This document shows positions 49,068 to 59,132 of a stretch of DNA of 64,000 bases, piece by piece. This DNA comes from Parabacteroides sp. Marseille-P3160. Its GTDB lineage: Bacteria; Bacteroidota; Bacteroidia; Bacteroidales; Tannerellaceae. Under the pieces are notes generated by a model. That model did no database searches. It saw only the letters and a program-made list of their open reading frames with translations, and had not been told where the DNA came from. The stretch is taken from assembly GCF_900162725.1 (NCBI RefSeq), contig NZ_LT799418.1:4543897-4607896 (forward strand). The letters run 5' to 3'. Both the position numbers and the translations under genes were made by a program. The stretch's first letter is position 1. Every line of letters starts with the position of its first letter.

Positions 49068-50648
49068 TTAAAATTCGGATGTGAAGTGGAAACGGATATC
49101 AGGGAAATCGTTTTGGGCCATGGTTAGAACATAAGGAGAATCGGCTAAATAGACATCGCGCCCTTCGCGATCGAGAGCCATATACTGTGACTTCCGTTTT
49201 TTGAAATTAGCAAGCATTTCCTTGTTTTCGCTCTCAATCCAACAGGCTTTATATAAACTGATGGGCTCCCATTTGCATTGGGCGCCGTACTCATGAAGGA
49301 GGCGGTATTGAATAACTTCGAACTGCAACTGCCCGACAGTACCGATGATTTTACGTCCGTTGAATTGATTCACAAATAATTGGGCAACGCCCTCATCCAT
49401 CAGTTGCTCGATTCCCTTGTTCAACTGCTTGGATTTCATTGGGTCCGCATTTTCGATGTATTTGAACATTTCCGGAGAGAAACTGGGAAGTCCTTTGAAA
49501 TGCAGGTCTTCCCCCTCAGTCAGGCTGTCCCCAATCTTAAAGTTACCCGTATCCGGCAAACCGATGATATCCCCGGCAAAGGCCTCGTCCACGGTTTCCT
49601 TCTTCTGAGCCATGAAGGCGGTCGGACTGCTAAAACGCATCATCTTGTTGAAACGCACGTGCTTATAGTTGGCATTCCGCTCGAAGCGGCCGGAACAGAT
49701 CTTGACAAAGGCGATGCAACTGCGATGGTTCGGATCCATATTGGCATGGATCTTGAACACAAAACCGGAAAAGGTATTTTCTTCCGGATCGACCACGCGC
49801 TCCAACGCCTGGACAGGGCGGGGCGAAGGGGCGATACGGATGAAACAATCCAGTAATTCCTTCACTCCGAAATTATTTAGCGCCGAACCGAAAAAGACCG
49901 GTGCGATATCTCCTTTTAAATAAGTTTCGACCTCGAATACGGGGTATACCCCTTCGATGAGTTCGATGTCCGAACGCAGTTTTTCGGCGAGCGGCTCTCC
50001 GATATGCCCATCCAATTCGGTCGAGTTTATATCCCGGATCTCCACATTTTCCGTTACGTATTGTTTGCTAGGAGTATAGAGGTTCAGTTTTCGTTCAAAG
50101 ATATTATAGACCCCTTTGAAGCGCTGTCCCATATCAATCGGCCAACTTAAAGGGCGGACGTGGATATGCAACTCCTCTTCGATCTCATCCAGCAGATCGA
50201 AAGGGTCTTTCCCGTCACGGTCCATTTTATTGATAAAGACAATGACAGGTGTCTTACGCATCCGGCATACTTCCATCAGTTTCCTCGTCTGCGCCTCAAC
50301 ACCCTTGGCGGCATCGATGACAATGATCACGCTGTCCACCGCCGTTAGAGTACGGAACGTGTCTTCCGCAAAATCCTGGTGTCCGGGAGTATCTAGAATA
50401 TTAATCTTGTGCTCATTATAGTCAAAGGCCATCACCGAAGTGGCGACGGATATTCCACGCTGTTTCTCTATTTCCATCCAGTCGGAGGTAGCCGTTTTCT
50501 TGATTTTGTTCGACTTGACCGCTCCGGCGACATGGATCGCCCCTCCGAATAACAACAGTTTTTCGGTTAAAGTCGTCTTCCCGGCGTCAGGGTGGCTGAT
50601 GATCGCAAACGTTCTTCTTCTTTCTATCTCTTCGGAATAGATACCCAT
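49068..50648 (-). CDS. prfC: Peptide chain release factor 3
   Basis: Protein of 526 residues. GTPase motifs: [57 protein letters not shown]3-specific C-terminal features include [22 protein letters not shown]. It recycles RF1/RF2 from the ribosome after termination. It is the last gene of a tight minus-strand operon and marks the right border of the nitrogenase cluster. Confidence 0.97.
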   Translation of the reverse strand: MGIYSEEIERRRTFAIISHPDAGKTTLTEKLLLFGGAIHVAGAVKSNKIKKTATSDWMEIEKQRGISVATSVMAFDYNEHKINILDTPGHQDFAEDTFRTLTAVDSVIIVIDAAKGVEAQTRKLMEVCRMRKTPVIVFINKMDRDGKDPFDLLDEIEEELHIHVRPLSWPIDMGQRFKGVYNIFERKLNLYTPSKQYVTENVEIRDINSTELDGHIGEPLAEKLRSDIELIEGVYPVFEVETYLKGDIAPVFFGSALNNFGVKELLDCFIRIAPSPRPVQALERVVDPEENTFSGFVFKIHANMDPNHRSCIAFVKICSGRFERNANYKHVRFNKMMRFSSPTAFMAQKKETVDEAFAGDIIGLPDTGNFKIGDSLTEGEDLHFKGLPSFSPEMFKYIENADPMKSKQLNKGIEQLMDEGVAQLFVNQFNGRKIIGTVGQLQFEVIQYRLLHEYGAQCKWEPISLYKACWIESENKEMLANFKKRKSQYMALDREGRDVYLADSPYVLTMAQNDFPDIRFHFTSEF

Positions 50649-50651
50649 ATC

Positions 50652-51524
50652 TTATTGATTCTTTTTTATTTCTTCCAAGCAGCGGCAAAGGCTCTCTTCC
50701 CAATGGGGGATCCGGACGCCGTAAGTCTGTTTTATTTTCCCTTTGTTTAATACACTGTAAGACGGACGAGGAGCCTTAGCCGGATAATCCTTCGTTTCGA
50801 TCGGCATTACCCGGCAGGATAGTCCGGCATGGGCAAAGATACGTACGACAAAGTCATACCAACTGCAAACGCCCTCATTAGAATAATGATAAATGCCGGG
50901 GATAAATCGTTCGCCGGAAATCACATCCAGAATCGCTTTCGCCAGATCCACTGCATAGGTCGGCGTTCCGATCTGATCGAAAAGGACGTTCAATTGCTCC
51001 TTTTCGGCGCCTAAGCGTAACATTGTTTTCACAAAATTATTCCCGAACTCAGAGTAGAGCCAGGCCGTACGGAGGATCACCGAATCGGGGCAGCTTGCCC
51101 GCAGGGCCTGTTCCCCGGCAAGCTTCGTCTTTCCATAGACGGAAAGCGGATGTGTAGGATCGGTCTCCACATAGGGACGATAGCTCCGCCCGTCGAAGAC
51201 ATAGTCGGTAGAGAGATGGATCACCTTGACGCCGGTCTCCTGCGCAGCCTCCCCCAGATTGCGTACCGCATCGGCATTCAGTCGCATGCACAGTTCGGGA
51301 AACTCTTCGGCTTTATCGACGGCCGTATAAGCAGCGCAGTTCACTAAATATCCGGCCCCGGCCTCCCGTACATAACTCCGGACAGCCTCCGCATCGCAGA
51401 TATCGAGCCGGTCGACATCCGTCGGGAGAAACTCCCAATCGGGAAAAGAAGGAGCCCACCGGCGAATGGCGTTTCCTAATTGCCCGTTGGCTCCCGTGAC
51501 AATGATTCTTTTTTTCTTATTCAT
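50652..51524 (-). CDS. rfbD: dTDP-4-dehydrorhamnose reductase
   Basis: Protein of 290 residues: NAD(P) motif VTGANGQLGNAI, STDYVFDGRSYRPYVETD, catalytic YGKTKLAGEQ, LRTAWLYSEFGNNFVKTM. It makes dTDP-L-rhamnose for surface polysaccharide. Only 3 bases separate it from prfC, and its start overlaps the DUF4924 gene by 8 bases. Confidence 0.95.
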   Translation of the reverse strand: MNKKKRIIVTGANGQLGNAIRRWAPSFPDWEFLPTDVDRLDICDAEAVRSYVREAGAGYLVNCAAYTAVDKAEEFPELCMRLNADAVRNLGEAAQETGVKVIHLSTDYVFDGRSYRPYVETDPTHPLSVYGKTKLAGEQALRASCPDSVILRTAWLYSEFGNNFVKTMLRLGAEKEQLNVLFDQIGTPTYAVDLAKAILDVISGERFIPGIYHYSNEGVCSWYDFVVRIFAHAGLSCRVMPIETKDYPAKAPRPSYSVLNKGKIKQTYGVRIPHWEESLCRCLEEIKKNQ

Positions 51525-52065
51525 CGAGGTTCAATTCTCCGTTTTGCTCTTCTTTCTGTTTTGCAGCCAGCAGGTTGAGGAATAGCATGATTTGCTTGAC
51601 GGCTTCCGTCGTCTCCGGGGATACCGGCTTCTTCTGCATCCTCAACAGGAGATAACCGTATACTGCCGTCAGGCAGGTCTCGATCTCGGGGATTTCCTCA
51701 CCACCCGATTTGGAACGCAGTTGAACGATAGATGGAAGCGTTTTATAATAGGTAGCGCCGTAAACCGTCTCCTTCGGTGATCTTAACAGGCGCAAATGCA
51801 GGTCGGTCAAGGTGAGGATCACATTCTTGTTCAGTTGGATATGTCCTTTCTCCGCCACGCCTTCCCGCCGCATCATCTCAATCAGGTTCTCATACCATTG
51901 CTCGATCTCCGCCATAACTTCGGGCGATTGGTTATATTGGGGAAGGACGGTGCGCCGGATGGAATCCATGTCCAAGCGGTTCGCGCGGATCAAATCCTCT
52001 ACTTCCCACATATAAAGCAGATATTCTACGATATTCTCTTTTCGCTTTTGGTGAGCTACAATCAT
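51517..52065 (-). CDS. DUF4924 family protein
   Basis: Protein of 182 residues, helical and hydrophilic: NIVEYLLYMWEVEDLIRANRLDMDSI, MAEIEQWYENLIEMMRREGV, HIQLNKNVILTLTDLHLRLL. The pattern matches the DUF4924 family of Bacteroidetes, which has no known function. It overlaps both neighbours (8 bases with rfbD, 4 with the Mur-ligase-like gene), so the four genes are translationally linked. Confidence 0.85.
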   Translation of the reverse strand: MIVAHQKRKENIVEYLLYMWEVEDLIRANRLDMDSIRRTVLPQYNQSPEVMAEIEQWYENLIEMMRREGVAEKGHIQLNKNVILTLTDLHLRLLRSPKETVYGATYYKTLPSIVQLRSKSGGEEIPEIETCLTAVYGYLLLRMQKKPVSPETTEAVKQIMLFLNLLAAKQKEEQNGELNLDE

Positions 52066-52982
52066 AAGGACTGGCTATAGGCAGATACGGATTGGTAAAA
52101 ATCGGCGTCTTTTACGCCTAATTGGCGGCAGACGATTCGCGCCGCATTCAGATTCGTCAAGAAAAAGGGATTGGGTATGCGTACCGGAATTTCTCCGTAA
52201 TGAGTCGTCAGGAAAGTTTTTCCTTCTTTCTCTATAAAAGGATGGGCCGTATACGGGATCGCCGTAATATCTTCGCGCGCTTCATCGGCCAATTCCACCA
52301 AGCCGGCATCGTCGGAACAATAGACCAACTTTCCTTCCCGCTCGATCGAAGAGATAAAGTCATTATACATCTTAAAATAAGTTTCCGGCGTCACATGGTC
52401 GGTTGCCTGCCTCCACTCCAAACCGGTAATGACGGCAATATGGGGACGATAAAATTCTAACTGATATCTCTTTTCCAAGGTGGAATTAAGGTGCTCATTC
52501 CCTTCAATCAGGGAAATCCGGGCTTCGTAACTCGAGCTAAAATGCCCGGAAAGCAGATCGATCTTACTGGTCAATGCATAATCAAAGGCAAATTTCTGTT
52601 TTTGCAACGCATAAATGATCAGGGACAGCACCTCTTCTTTCCCGTAGCTACCGACGATTACAATGCGTGTTTTCGACTTGCTGCGCAGAAAAACAAATTC
52701 GGGAATGGACATGATCAACAAGTTCAATTCCTTTGCCCGAAGCAATTCGGGATTATCCGGTTTTACCTCGTTTCCTATCACTACAAATTCAATATCTTTC
52801 GTCAGCCTTTCAGGAAACCATCCACTACCTGGAAAACGAAAATCCAAAGCCGACAGCTTCGCCGCTAACTCTTCCGTGACTTTATCGCCGGAAACGGTCA
52901 CCTCATACCCCTCTTCATGAATGGCGGAAGCCAAGTCCGAAAGGAGCGGTTCGGAGATTGAGATCAAATGAACTTTTCGCAT
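52062..52982 (-). CDS. Truncated Mur-ligase-like protein
   Basis: Protein of 306 residues that follows the N-terminal and central domains of Mpl/MurC-type ligases: HLISISEPLLSDLASAIHEEG, GNEVKPDNPELLRAKELNLL, IVIVGSYGKEEVLSLIIYAL, AVITGLEWRQATDHVTPETY. The ATP loop, normally GTHGKTTT, is GSYGKEEV, so it has lost the Lys-Thr-Thr motif, and the C-terminal ligase domain is missing. Catalysis is doubtful; a structural or regulatory role in peptidoglycan recycling is possible. It is the first gene of the operon. Confidence 0.82.
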   Translation of the reverse strand: MRKVHLISISEPLLSDLASAIHEEGYEVTVSGDKVTEELAAKLSALDFRFPGSGWFPERLTKDIEFVVIGNEVKPDNPELLRAKELNLLIMSIPEFVFLRSKSKTRIVIVGSYGKEEVLSLIIYALQKQKFAFDYALTSKIDLLSGHFSSSYEARISLIEGNEHLNSTLEKRYQLEFYRPHIAVITGLEWRQATDHVTPETYFKMYNDFISSIEREGKLVYCSDDAGLVELADEAREDITAIPYTAHPFIEKEGKTFLTTHYGEIPVRIPNPFFLTNLNAARIVCRQLGVKDADFYQSVSAYSQSL

Positions 52983-52999
52983 TGATTAGAATTTGAATA

Positions 53000-53007
53000 C
53001 AAAAGTA
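53000..53007 (-). promoter_or_regulatory. -7 box of the Mur-ligase-like/prfC operon
   Basis: The minus strand reads TACTTTTG, 17 bases before the ATG at 52982. The -33 element is not clear. Confidence 0.45.
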
Positions 53008-53091
53008 CAATTTTTCGCCAATGTCCGATGTCTACTCTCATGAAATCTTTAACTGTTGCAGACCATTCTTTATTTTTTTCTGATATATCCA

Positions 53092-53121
53092 TTTGGGAAA
53101 GAAGCGTTCTGACTATCTTTG
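53092..53121 (+). promoter_or_regulatory. Promoter of the protease-like TPR gene
   Basis: TTTG (53092-53095), an 18-base spacer and TATCTTTG (53114-53121). It overlaps the upstream TTG at 53093, so translation must start at ATG 53153. Confidence 0.6.
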
Positions 53122-53152
53122 CATAGGTTGTACTAAACGAAATATAAACAGA

Positions 53153-54877
53153 ATGAATAAAATTATCCTTACTCTATTTGCTATCTCCCAATGCTTGCTG
53201 CTGACGGCGCAGAAGAGTGCGCCCAAATGGCTGACTAAAAGTCGGAATGCCGTTATCTCGATCACTACCTACGATAAAGAGAACCGAAAAATTCAGTCGG
53301 GTACGGGTTTTTTCATCTCCGAAACGGGGGAAGCACTTTCCTCCTATACCCTCTTCGAGGGAGTAACGCGGGCCGAAGTTACGGATACGGAAGGAAAGAC
53401 CTATCCGGTAGAGCAGATCCTGGGAGGAGATGAGCTATACGATGTCATCCGTTTTCAGGTGGCCGCCCCGAAAAAGGTGAACTATCTGCCTTTGGCAAAA
53501 GAACCGGTCGCTCTACAGACTCAGGTTTACCTGCTGCCATACTCCACCGGGAAAACGGTCGCTTTCAAGCAAGGGCAAATACTGGAAGTCTCCAAACTGA
53601 AAGAATCTTTCGGTTATTATAAGGTGTCTTTTCCTCTGGATATAACGGAGAAGAATGCACCATTGCTGCTGGAAAACGGAGAAGTACTGGGATTGGCACA
53701 GGAGAGTGCCGGAAAGGGAAAAGATGTCTCCTACGCCGTATCCGCAGGATACCTGAAGAGCCTACATATTAACTCGATGGATGTACTGAACTCTAATTAC
53801 CAATCCCTTCTGATAAAGAAGGCCTGGCCGGCTAATGCCGACCAGGCTCTTGTCGCCCTCTTCCTGCTACGCAACTCCCAGAATGCACAGGAATACCTGG
53901 AAACACTCAACGATTTCATCCGGACATTTCCTTCGACAACGGATGGCTACCTGAACCGGGCATCCCATTATGCGCACAGCCGGAAAGAACTGGCAGGCAG
54001 CGGCGACCCCAACGAATACCTGCGCCTTGCCATCTCCGACCTGAAAGAGGCCTCCCGCCATACAGATAATAAGGGAAATATACTATACAGTCAAGCCAAA
54101 CTTATTTTCGAAGTGGCGTCTACGGATACGACGATTACTGATCCTCAATGGACGCTCCAGGCCGCCGGGGAATCCATCCGTAAGGCGATTGAAGCGGAAG
54201 ACCTACCTCTTTACCACCAATTACAGGGTGATATAAACTTCTATGTCAGCCAATTCGAGCAAGCCTATCAGGAGTACCAACTAGTCAATGCAAGCAATAT
54301 CGCCTCTCCGCAATCCTTCTATATGGCAGCCCAAGCAAGGGAGAATACCCCCGGATTCAATACCGCCGAAATCATTGCCCTGCTGGATTCCGCTATTAAC
54401 CGGACCGGCAATCCGCCTACCGCATCCGCCGCCTCCTACGTCCTGGAACGTATCGACTGGAAAATGAAACTAATGCTTTACAAAGAAGCGGTAGAGGATT
54501 ATAATCTTTACTACGACCTGCTCAAAGGTGAAGTGAACGCCCCGTTTTATTACTACCGCGAGCAAGCCAAATACCGGGCGGACGATCTGCAAGGAGCTTT
54601 AGCCGACATCGAAGAAGCTATGTTCCGCGACCCAAAAGCCCCGGATTACCAGGCGGAAGCCGCCTCAATCCATATCCGACTCGAAGAGTATGCCAAAGCG
54701 GAGGAGTATCTGGACAAAGCCTTGCAGTTAGCCCCGGAATTTGCATCCTGCTACCGGCTGAAAGGCATCTGTCGGATGCGCCAGAACAAGAAAGCAGAAG
54801 CCTGCACCTTCTTTAACAAAGCAAAAGAATTAGGAGACCCGCTGGCCGACCGGCTGATAAAAACGAATTGTAACTAA
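53153..54877 (+). CDS. Secreted degenerate trypsin-like/TPR protein
   Basis: Start at ATG 53153 (MNKIILTLFAISQCLLLTAQ, a signal peptide), 574 residues. Residues 20-215 follow the HtrA/trypsin outline: SGTGFFISETGEALSSYTLF, DELYDVIRFQV, NAPLLLENGEVLGLA. The His of the usual TNNHV and the Ser of the usual GNSGG positions are both replaced, so it should be proteolytically inactive. The C-terminal half has TPR helices (YKEAVEDYNLYYDLLKGEVN, QGALADIEEAMFRDPKAPDY, AKAEEYLDKALQLAPEFASC). It may be a periplasmic binding scaffold. Confidence 0.82.
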   Translation: MNKIILTLFAISQCLLLTAQKSAPKWLTKSRNAVISITTYDKENRKIQSGTGFFISETGEALSSYTLFEGVTRAEVTDTEGKTYPVEQILGGDELYDVIRFQVAAPKKVNYLPLAKEPVALQTQVYLLPYSTGKTVAFKQGQILEVSKLKESFGYYKVSFPLDITEKNAPLLLENGEVLGLAQESAGKGKDVSYAVSAGYLKSLHINSMDVLNSNYQSLLIKKAWPANADQALVALFLLRNSQNAQEYLETLNDFIRTFPSTTDGYLNRASHYAHSRKELAGSGDPNEYLRLAISDLKEASRHTDNKGNILYSQAKLIFEVASTDTTITDPQWTLQAAGESIRKAIEAEDLPLYHQLQGDINFYVSQFEQAYQEYQLVNASNIASPQSFYMAAQARENTPGFNTAEIIALLDSAINRTGNPPTASAASYVLERIDWKMKLMLYKEAVEDYNLYYDLLKGEVNAPFYYYREQAKYRADDLQGALADIEEAMFRDPKAPDYQAEAASIHIRLEEYAKAEEYLDKALQLAPEFASCYRLKGICRMRQNKKAEACTFFNKAKELGDPLADRLIKTNCN

Positions 54878-54917
54878 TCCGGTAATCATTTCCTAAAAAC
54901 GATAAGACGAAAATAGT

Positions 54918-54925
54918 TACTTTTG
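54918..54925 (+). promoter_or_regulatory. -7 box upstream of the KDPG aldolase gene
   Basis: TACTTTTG fits TAnnTTTG and lies 54 bases before the ATG at 54980. Confidence 0.5.
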
Positions 54926-54979
54926 TACTCACTAAAAATTAGATTATAGATTAGATCATAAACACAGAGAATAATAAGA

Positions 54980-55651
54980 ATGGCAAGATTTAGCAAGATC
55001 GAAGTGCTGAACGCAATCATCGGCACGGGAATGGTCCCGGTTTACTACAACAAGGATGTTGAGATTGCAAAAGAAGTGGTAAAAGCCTGTTACGCCGGCG
55101 GAGTACGTGCGTTTGAATTCACCAACCGCGGAGACTTTGCGCAGGAAGTTTTCGGCGAATTAGTCAAATATACCGCTAAGGAATGTCCGGAATTAGTGTT
55201 GGGAATCGGTTCGATTGTCGACCCGGGCACAGCCGCCCTATACCTGCAGTTGGGAGCGAACTTCATCGTCGGCCCGCTGTTCAATCCCGAAATCGCAAAA
55301 GTATGCAATCGTCGCCTAGTGCCTTATACCCCGGGGTGCGGTTCCGTATCCGAGATCGGATTCGCCCAGGAAGTAGGTTGCGACCTGTGCAAAATCTTCC
55401 CGGCCGGCAACGTCGGAGGTCCTTCGTTCGTGAAAAACATCAAAGCCCCCATGCCCTGGTCGTTGATCATGGCGACCGGAGCCGTCGAACCTACGGAAGA
55501 AAACCTCTCCGCCTGGTTCAAAGCAGGCGTCACCTGCGTAGGAATGGGCTCCAAACTATTTCCGAAGGAAGCGATTGCTGCCAAAGACTGGCAAGCCATC
55601 ACCACCCTCTGTGAAAATGCACTCTCGTATATCCGGAAAAGCAAGCAATAA
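54980..55651 (+). CDS. eda: KDPG/KHG aldolase
   Basis: Protein of 223 residues: [10 protein letters not shown] (Glu46 general acid/base) and [13 protein letters not shown] with the Schiff-base Lys138, in a TIM-barrel class I aldolase. It splits 2-keto-3-deoxy-6-phosphogluconate or 4-hydroxy-2-oxoglutarate, feeding sugar acids into pyruvate. No uxuA or kdgK lies beside it here. Confidence 0.93.
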   Translation: MARFSKIEVLNAIIGTGMVPVYYNKDVEIAKEVVKACYAGGVRAFEFTNRGDFAQEVFGELVKYTAKECPELVLGIGSIVDPGTAALYLQLGANFIVGPLFNPEIAKVCNRRLVPYTPGCGSVSEIGFAQEVGCDLCKIFPAGNVGGPSFVKNIKAPMPWSLIMATGAVEPTEENLSAWFKAGVTCVGMGSKLFPKEAIAAKDWQAITTLCENALSYIRKSKQ

Positions 55652-55822
55652 ACAGGAAGGCGGGATACGGAAATCGGGTAAAAACTTTTTATCAGGTCGC
55701 GTTCATCGCAAATAGTAGCAGAATTATTTGGGAATATTCAGCAAATAAATAGTTTAATGAATCCCAAGCAAGAATTCCGCTTAATATTGAACAGTATGCC
55801 AGTCGGCGTAAGAGATCGAAAA

Positions 55823-55863
55823 ATCGAGTAAGAGGAAAATAGTTTATTTTCCTCTTACTCGAT
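55823..55863. terminator. Perfect 19-bp inverted repeat between convergent genes
   Basis: ATCGAGTAAGAGGAAAATA (55823-55841), a 3-base loop GTT, and its exact complement (55845-55863). It sits between eda and the nucleoside kinase and is probably a bidirectional terminator. The rest of the 368-base gap 55652-56019 holds no gene I can support. Confidence 0.6.
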
Positions 55864-56019
55864 TGTATAAGAGCGGACTTTATGCTTTTTTATTTGAAAA
55901 ATAAATTAAAAGCCGGAATTAAAACACGATCGATATTATGGTCCCTCATCTTTTATAGCCCCGACTATTCACAATGCATCCTTGATATCATAAACATATA
56001 CCCGAATCTTAACCGGATA

Positions 56020-57696
56020 TCAATATTTAAACATTCCTCCCCCCAGGAACTCGCGAAGAAGCGAAGTACCGGGAAGTTCTTCGTCCGGAATGCTATTGAA
56101 ATACTGGAGGAAGCGGATGAGACGATAGGCTTCGGCATTTTCCGTATCTACCTGCTTCACCTCATTCAGCATCGGGACGGCGTATTTCTTCAGGACAGCC
56201 AGTTCATAAAGCATGGCGCTGTTGAAGGTAGCATCCGCATTTTCCTGGTAAGGGAAGACCCATTTGTCCTCTCCCCGGCGAACGCTCGGCCAACGGGAGA
56301 TCGTTTCTTTGGCCGTGTATCCGCGGAAACGGTAATCCCGCACGATACGGCGGAGCAGACGATTATCCGTCGTCGGAATCCAGTTGTACCCGTCGAGAGA
56401 GATAGTCGTCAACGCTGAAACATACACCCGGTAGATATATTTATCCTCCACTTCCGACACCAGTTCAGGATTCAGCCCATGGATACCTTCCAGCAACAGG
56501 ATGGAATTTTCCCTCATCTTCAATTTCTGTCCCCGGTATATGCGCATGCCCGAATTAAAATCATACGTCGGCAAGTCGATCTCCTCCCCCGCAATCAGAC
56601 GCCGCATGTCACGGTCGAAATAGGGCAGGTCGATGGCATACAGCGACTCGAAATCATACTCCCCGTCTTCATCTTTCGGCGTATCGACCCGGTTCACGTA
56701 ATAATCGTCCAGCGAAATGCCCAGCGGGTGTAATAAGTTAGTCATCAACTGCACTTGCAATCGCTTGCAGAAAGTCGTTTTTCCAGAAGAAGAAGGGCCG
56801 GAAATCAATACGATGCGAACCCCTTCCTTATAACGCTCGGCGATCTCCACCGCAATCCGCGCGACCTGTTTCTCCTGCACCGCTTCGGACACCATGATGA
56901 CCTCTTGCGTCAAGCCGTTCTCTATCGCCCGGTTCAAATCACCCACATCATTCAGGTTCAGCGTACGCTGCAAAGTCAGGTGCTCCTTATAGGCGGCAAA
57001 CATTTTCTTCTGCTCGATAACCGGCTCCAGCTCATAAGGGTTGTCTCTTTGCGGCACACGGATCAACAGGCCGTCTTCGTAAGGAATCAAATCGAACAGA
57101 TGGATATAACCCGAAGAAGGCACCAGGCAACCATAGAAGAAATTCTCGTAGCCTTCCATTTCATAATAGGACGTATAGGCCATGCCGGCCGTCTCAATCA
57201 GCAAGGCTTTATCCATCATTCCCCGGCTGCGGAAAAGACGGACCGCGTCTTCCGTCCGTACATTTTTCAGATCGAACGGGAGATCCCGCCGGATGATCCT
57301 CCACATCTGTTCCTTAATCTTACCGATCGCCTCCGGATCCAGCTTTTCACCATTGGCCAGCGCACAATAATACCCTTTGGATATCGGATGTTCCAGATTC
57401 AGTTTGACGCCGGGATACATATCGTGCGCCGCCTTGGAAAGAACGTAACAGATTGAACGGACGTAGGTGCGGAAGCCGGAAGGGTGCGTACAATCAAGAA
57501 ACTTCACGTCCTTTGAACGCCAGCAACGGTAATTCAATCCTTCCACCTTATTATTTACCTGCGCATTCATCGGCCGGTAGTGCAGCACATTACCTCCCAG
57601 CAATTCATAAATCTCCAGCAGGGAAGATCCGATCGGAACATCCGTATAAGTTTTATTGTTCTTACAGTAAATAGTTATTGTATCGTAATTATTCAT
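56020..57696 (-). CDS. udk: Uridine-kinase-like nucleoside kinase with TGS-type N-terminus
   Basis: Protein of 558 residues. The first 60 or so residues resemble a TGS/ubiquitin-like domain (ITIYCKNNKTYTDVPIGSSL), the middle a ThrRS-like second domain (GYYCALANGEKLDPEAIGKI), and the C-terminal half a uridine kinase with P-loop ISGPSSSGKTTFCKRL. Such fusions are frequent in Bacteroidetes and Clostridia. It probably phosphorylates uridine or a related nucleoside; the role of the ThrRS-like part is unknown. Confidence 0.88.
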   Translation of the reverse strand: MNNYDTITIYCKNNKTYTDVPIGSSLLEIYELLGGNVLHYRPMNAQVNNKVEGLNYRCWRSKDVKFLDCTHPSGFRTYVRSICYVLSKAAHDMYPGVKLNLEHPISKGYYCALANGEKLDPEAIGKIKEQMWRIIRRDLPFDLKNVRTEDAVRLFRSRGMMDKALLIETAGMAYTSYYEMEGYENFFYGCLVPSSGYIHLFDLIPYEDGLLIRVPQRDNPYELEPVIEQKKMFAAYKEHLTLQRTLNLNDVGDLNRAIENGLTQEVIMVSEAVQEKQVARIAVEIAERYKEGVRIVLISGPSSSGKTTFCKRLQVQLMTNLLHPLGISLDDYYVNRVDTPKDEDGEYDFESLYAIDLPYFDRDMRRLIAGEEIDLPTYDFNSGMRIYRGQKLKMRENSILLLEGIHGLNPELVSEVEDKYIYRVYVSALTTISLDGYNWIPTTDNRLLRRIVRDYRFRGYTAKETISRWPSVRRGEDKWVFPYQENADATFNSAMLYELAVLKKYAVPMLNEVKQVDTENAEAYRLIRFLQYFNSIPDEELPGTSLLREFLGGGMFKY

Positions 57697-57767
57697 AATT
57701 CAGGACTTTAATTTCCAAATTCCATCACTTCTAAGGCGATGAGAATACGGTTAACCGTCTCTTTTTC

Positions 57768-59132
57768 CTATTTGATAATTTGCTCCAACTGATCCAGATT
57801 TTTTTCCAGCTCGACCTCTGACAACTCATAGTTGCTCAGGTCTCCGGCAAGATACTGGTCGTAAGCCGCCATATCGATCAGGCCATGGCCGGAAAGATTG
57901 AACAGGATCGTACGGGGTTTCCCTTCCAGCTTCGCCTGGTTGGCCTCTTGAATGGCCGCTGCGATGGCGTGTGCCGATTCGGGAGCGGGAATGATGCCTT
58001 CCGCTTGTGCAAAAAGAGTAGCTGCAGCAAAGGAATCCAACTGTTTGATGTCGACCGCCTGCATATAACCGTCTTTCTTCAACTGGCTCACGATAGAACC
58101 GGCACCGTGATATCGCAAGCCTCCGGCGTGGATATTGGCCGGAGCGAAATTATGCCCCAGCGTATACATCGGGATCAACGGGGTGTAACCGGCCTCGTCT
58201 CCGAAATCATATTGGAATTCCCCGCGTGTCAATTTCGGGCAGGAAGAAGGTTCGGCGGCAACGATACGAACTTCTTTTCCCTCCGTCAGTTTATGACGCA
58301 AGAAAGGGAACGCGATGCCGGCGAAGTTCGTTCCGCCTCCGAAGCAAGCAACGACGACATCCGGATATTCCCCGGCCATCTCCATCTGTTTTTCCGCTTC
58401 GAGGCCGATGACAGTCTGGTGAAGCATCACGTGATTGAGGACGCTTCCCAGGGTATATTTGCAATTAGGCGTCTGGATCGCCAGCTCGACGGCTTCCGAA
58501 ATAGCCGTTCCCAAGCTGCCCTGGTAAGTCGGATGAGCCGTCAGAATCGCGCGCCCGGCTTTCGTACTCATACTGGGGGAAGCGATCACCTGCGCACCGA
58601 AGGTCTGCATGATCGACCGGCGGTAAGGCTTCTGCTCATAGCTGATTTTTACCATATAGACAGCCAACTCCAGCCCGAAAGCCTTGGCTGCATACGAAAG
58701 GGCAGCTCCCCATTGCCCGGCGCCGGTTTCCGTCGTGATATTGGTCACGCCTTCCTTTTTGCAGTAATAAGCTTGTGCTATGGCCGAATTCAGCTTATGG
58801 GAACCCACCGGGCTGACACTTTCGTTTTTGAAATAGATATGGGCCGGCGTATCCAGCGCCTTCTCCAGTCCATAGGCGCGGACAAGCGGAGTGGGACGCC
58901 AGTTCTTGTACATATCGCGCACCTCTTCCGGAATCTCGATCCACGGATCAGTCTGGTTCAGTTCCTGTTCTACCAACGCTTTGGCGAATAGGGGATAAAG
59001 TTCTTCCGCCTTAAGCGGTTGTTTGGTTCCGGGATTCAGAAGGGGTAACGGTTTGTTCTTTAAATCCGCGACGATATTATACCATGCCGTCGGAATGTCT
59101 TTTTCCTGCAACAGGAATTTCTTTGTGCTCAT
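57768..59132 (-). CDS. trpB: Tryptophan synthase beta chain, TrpB2 type
   Basis: Protein of 454 residues with the TrpB2 extension at the N-terminus (IPTAWYNIVADLKNKPLPLL). The PLP lysine is in SPVGSHKLNSAIAQA; PLP phosphate loop GGGTNFAG; TETGAGQWGAALSYAAKAFG and YTLGHNFAPANIHAGGLRYH are TrpB2 signatures. It joins indole and serine to tryptophan. No trpA is adjacent, as usual for TrpB2. Confidence 0.93.
   Translation of the reverse strand: MSTKKFLLQEKDIPTAWYNIVADLKNKPLPLLNPGTKQPLKAEELYPLFAKALVEQELNQTDPWIEIPEEVRDMYKNWRPTPLVRAYGLEKALDTPAHIYFKNESVSPVGSHKLNSAIAQAYYCKKEGVTNITTETGAGQWGAALSYAAKAFGLELAVYMVKISYEQKPYRRSIMQTFGAQVIASPSMSTKAGRAILTAHPTYQGSLGTAISEAVELAIQTPNCKYTLGSVLNHVMLHQTVIGLEAEKQMEMAGEYPDVVVACFGGGTNFAGIAFPFLRHKLTEGKEVRIVAAEPSSCPKLTRGEFQYDFGDEAGYTPLIPMYTLGHNFAPANIHAGGLRYHGAGSIVSQLKKDGYMQAVDIKQLDSFAAATLFAQAEGIIPAPESAHAIAAAIQEANQAKLEGKPRTILFNLSGHGLIDMAAYDQYLAGDLSNYELSEVELEKNLDQLEQIIK

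Noticed and set aside
55882-56418. Plus-strand ORF of 178 codons
   Set aside because: Most of it is antisense to the nucleoside kinase, with no family signal or promoter.
57885-58991. Plus-strand ORF of 368 codons
   Set aside because: Exact antisense of trpB; typical long shadow frame in GC-richer coding DNA.
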